Assembly: GCA_051648405.1 (NCBI GenBank)
Contig: JBOFFC010000097.1
Coordinates: 1 to 7,137, forward strand
DNA length: 7,137 nt
DNA from: JBOFFC01 sp051648405
GTDB lineage: Bacteria; Planctomycetota; Planctomycetia; Pirellulales; Lacipirellulaceae
Direction of reading: 5' to 3'
Shown here: in pieces, positions 5,640-7,137 of the stretch
Layout of the letters: each line of letters opens with the position of its first letter
Numbering within the stretch: position 1 is the stretch's first letter
Position numbers and translations under genes: made by a program
The notes under the pieces: model-generated
Seen by the model: the letters and a program-made list of their open reading frames with translations, nothing else
Told to the model about the DNA's origin: nothing
Databases searched by the model: none

Positions 5640-5663
5640 GCACGCCCCGATCGAGGGGCGTGC
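5640..5663 (-). promoter_or_regulatory. 9-bp hairpin in the leader of the coiled-coil gene
   Basis: The arms gcacgcccc (5640-5648) and ggggcgtgc (5655-5663) are perfect inverted repeats around a six-base gatcga loop. The structure ends 20 bases before the ATG at 5619. It could be an operator, an RNA hairpin that influences translation, or the 3' end of the carA transcript. No U-run follows on either strand. Confidence 0.4.
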
Positions 5664-5830
5664 GGCGGGGGGGGAAGAGCGACAGCGACGAGCAACGCGG
5701 ACGAGTCCGCACGCGTCCCGCGGAGCGTTCGCGCCGAGGGGTCTGCGTGCGGAGGGCCCGCGCGCATGTCGGGCCTCAACGGAAGACTAGAACACTCCGC
5801 CGCGACGCGCCGAGCGGATCGCCGAAAGGC

Positions 5831-6988
<1,158 letters not shown>

Positions 6989-7052
6989 GGGGGGGACGCG
7001 GGGTTGTGGTTCAAGGGAGTGGCCGAAAACGCCTCTCTGGCACTGCATTCTC

Positions 7053-7081
7053 ATTCTCGGCCCCGGCACGGCCCGCATCAA
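7053..7081 (-). promoter_or_regulatory. Candidate sigma-70-like promoter of carA
   Basis: On the minus strand TTGATG (7081-7076) and GAGAAT (7058-7053) are separated by 17 bases, each matching four of six consensus bases. Transcription would start near 7046 and give a leader of roughly 58 bases before the ATG at 6988. The -10 element is part of a short duplication, GAGAATGAGAAT (7058-7047). Planctomycete promoters are poorly defined, so this is a candidate only. Confidence 0.3.
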
Positions 7082-7083
7082 CC

Positions 7084-7098
7084 CGCCCCGAGGGGGCG
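7084..7098. other. Short GC hairpin upstream of the carA promoter candidate
   Basis: The arms cgcccc (7084-7089) and ggggcg (7093-7098) enclose a gag loop. It lies just upstream of the candidate -35 element. It could belong to the end of a neighbouring transcript beyond the window. Confidence 0.3.
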
Positions 7099-7106
7099 CC
7101 CGCAGA

Positions 7107-7127
7107 ACGCTTGGGAGCCCTAAGCGT
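7107..7127. repeat. Hairpin repeat at the right edge
   Basis: The arms acgctt (7107-7112) and aagcgt (7122-7127) are perfect inverted repeats. Inner pairs (one G-T, two G-C) extend the stem to nine pairs around an agc loop. The sequence continues as cagcgccggg to the window end, so the element may be cut. It looks like a REP-type intergenic palindrome, by form only. Confidence 0.4.
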
Positions 7128-7137
7128 CAGCGCCGGG

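Noticed and set aside
4844..5779. Minus-strand open frame of 311 codons overlapping the coiled-coil gene
   Set aside because: It overlaps in another frame, and its translation is overwhelmingly Arg/Ala/Gly/Pro, typical of an out-of-frame GC-rich shadow. The 233-residue frame has balanced acidic and hydrophobic spacing.

Overview
The window is high-GC DNA from a bacterium that is very probably a planctomycete, most likely in or near the Pirellulales (inference). The reasons are export leaders of the planctomycete R-x-LR-[FV]E-x-LE type, an ELWxxDGT-repeat protein ending in a type I dockerin, small lineage-type hypothetical proteins, mostly absent Shine-Dalgarno sites, and palindromic intergenic elements. 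No rRNA, tRNA, CRISPR array, transposase or phage gene is visible.

Layout, left to right. (1) 1-162: non-coding, holding a palindromic element (73-168) that runs into the stop codon of the next gene. (2) 163-2842, all on the minus strand: a surface or exported protein cluster. In transcription order it holds an orphan leader ORF (2842-2684), a 173-residue protein with a leader and a PPC-like beta domain (2661-2140), and a 632-residue protein with a leader, eight ELWxxDGT repeats and a dockerin (2061-163). All three carry the same kind of N-terminal leader. (3) 2843-3216: divergent intergenic region dominated by a nested inverted repeat of about 180 bp that shares a core motif with the element at the left edge. 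(4) 3217-4275, plus strand: an exported protein of unknown function whose middle looks like a metallopeptidase-related segment with its HExxH residues replaced. (5) 4276-4388: convergent intergenic spacer with a 10-bp perfect hairpin. (6) 4389-6988, minus strand: in transcription order carA (carbamoyl-phosphate synthase small subunit), a 233-residue coiled-coil protein, and a 131-residue hypothetical protein. (7) 6989-7137: carA upstream region with a candidate sigma-70-like promoter and two hairpins.

Only carA has a firm metabolic role: it supplies ammonia from glutamine for carbamoyl phosphate in arginine and pyrimidine synthesis. The left half looks like a cell-surface protein locus under duplication and decay: there is a leader without a body, repeat expansion within the large gene, and related palindromes at both flanks. 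I do not see a complete, clearly new multi-gene system. The points most worth following are the orphan leader, the paired palindromic elements, the pseudo-HExxH protein and the 18-bp tandem duplication inside carA.
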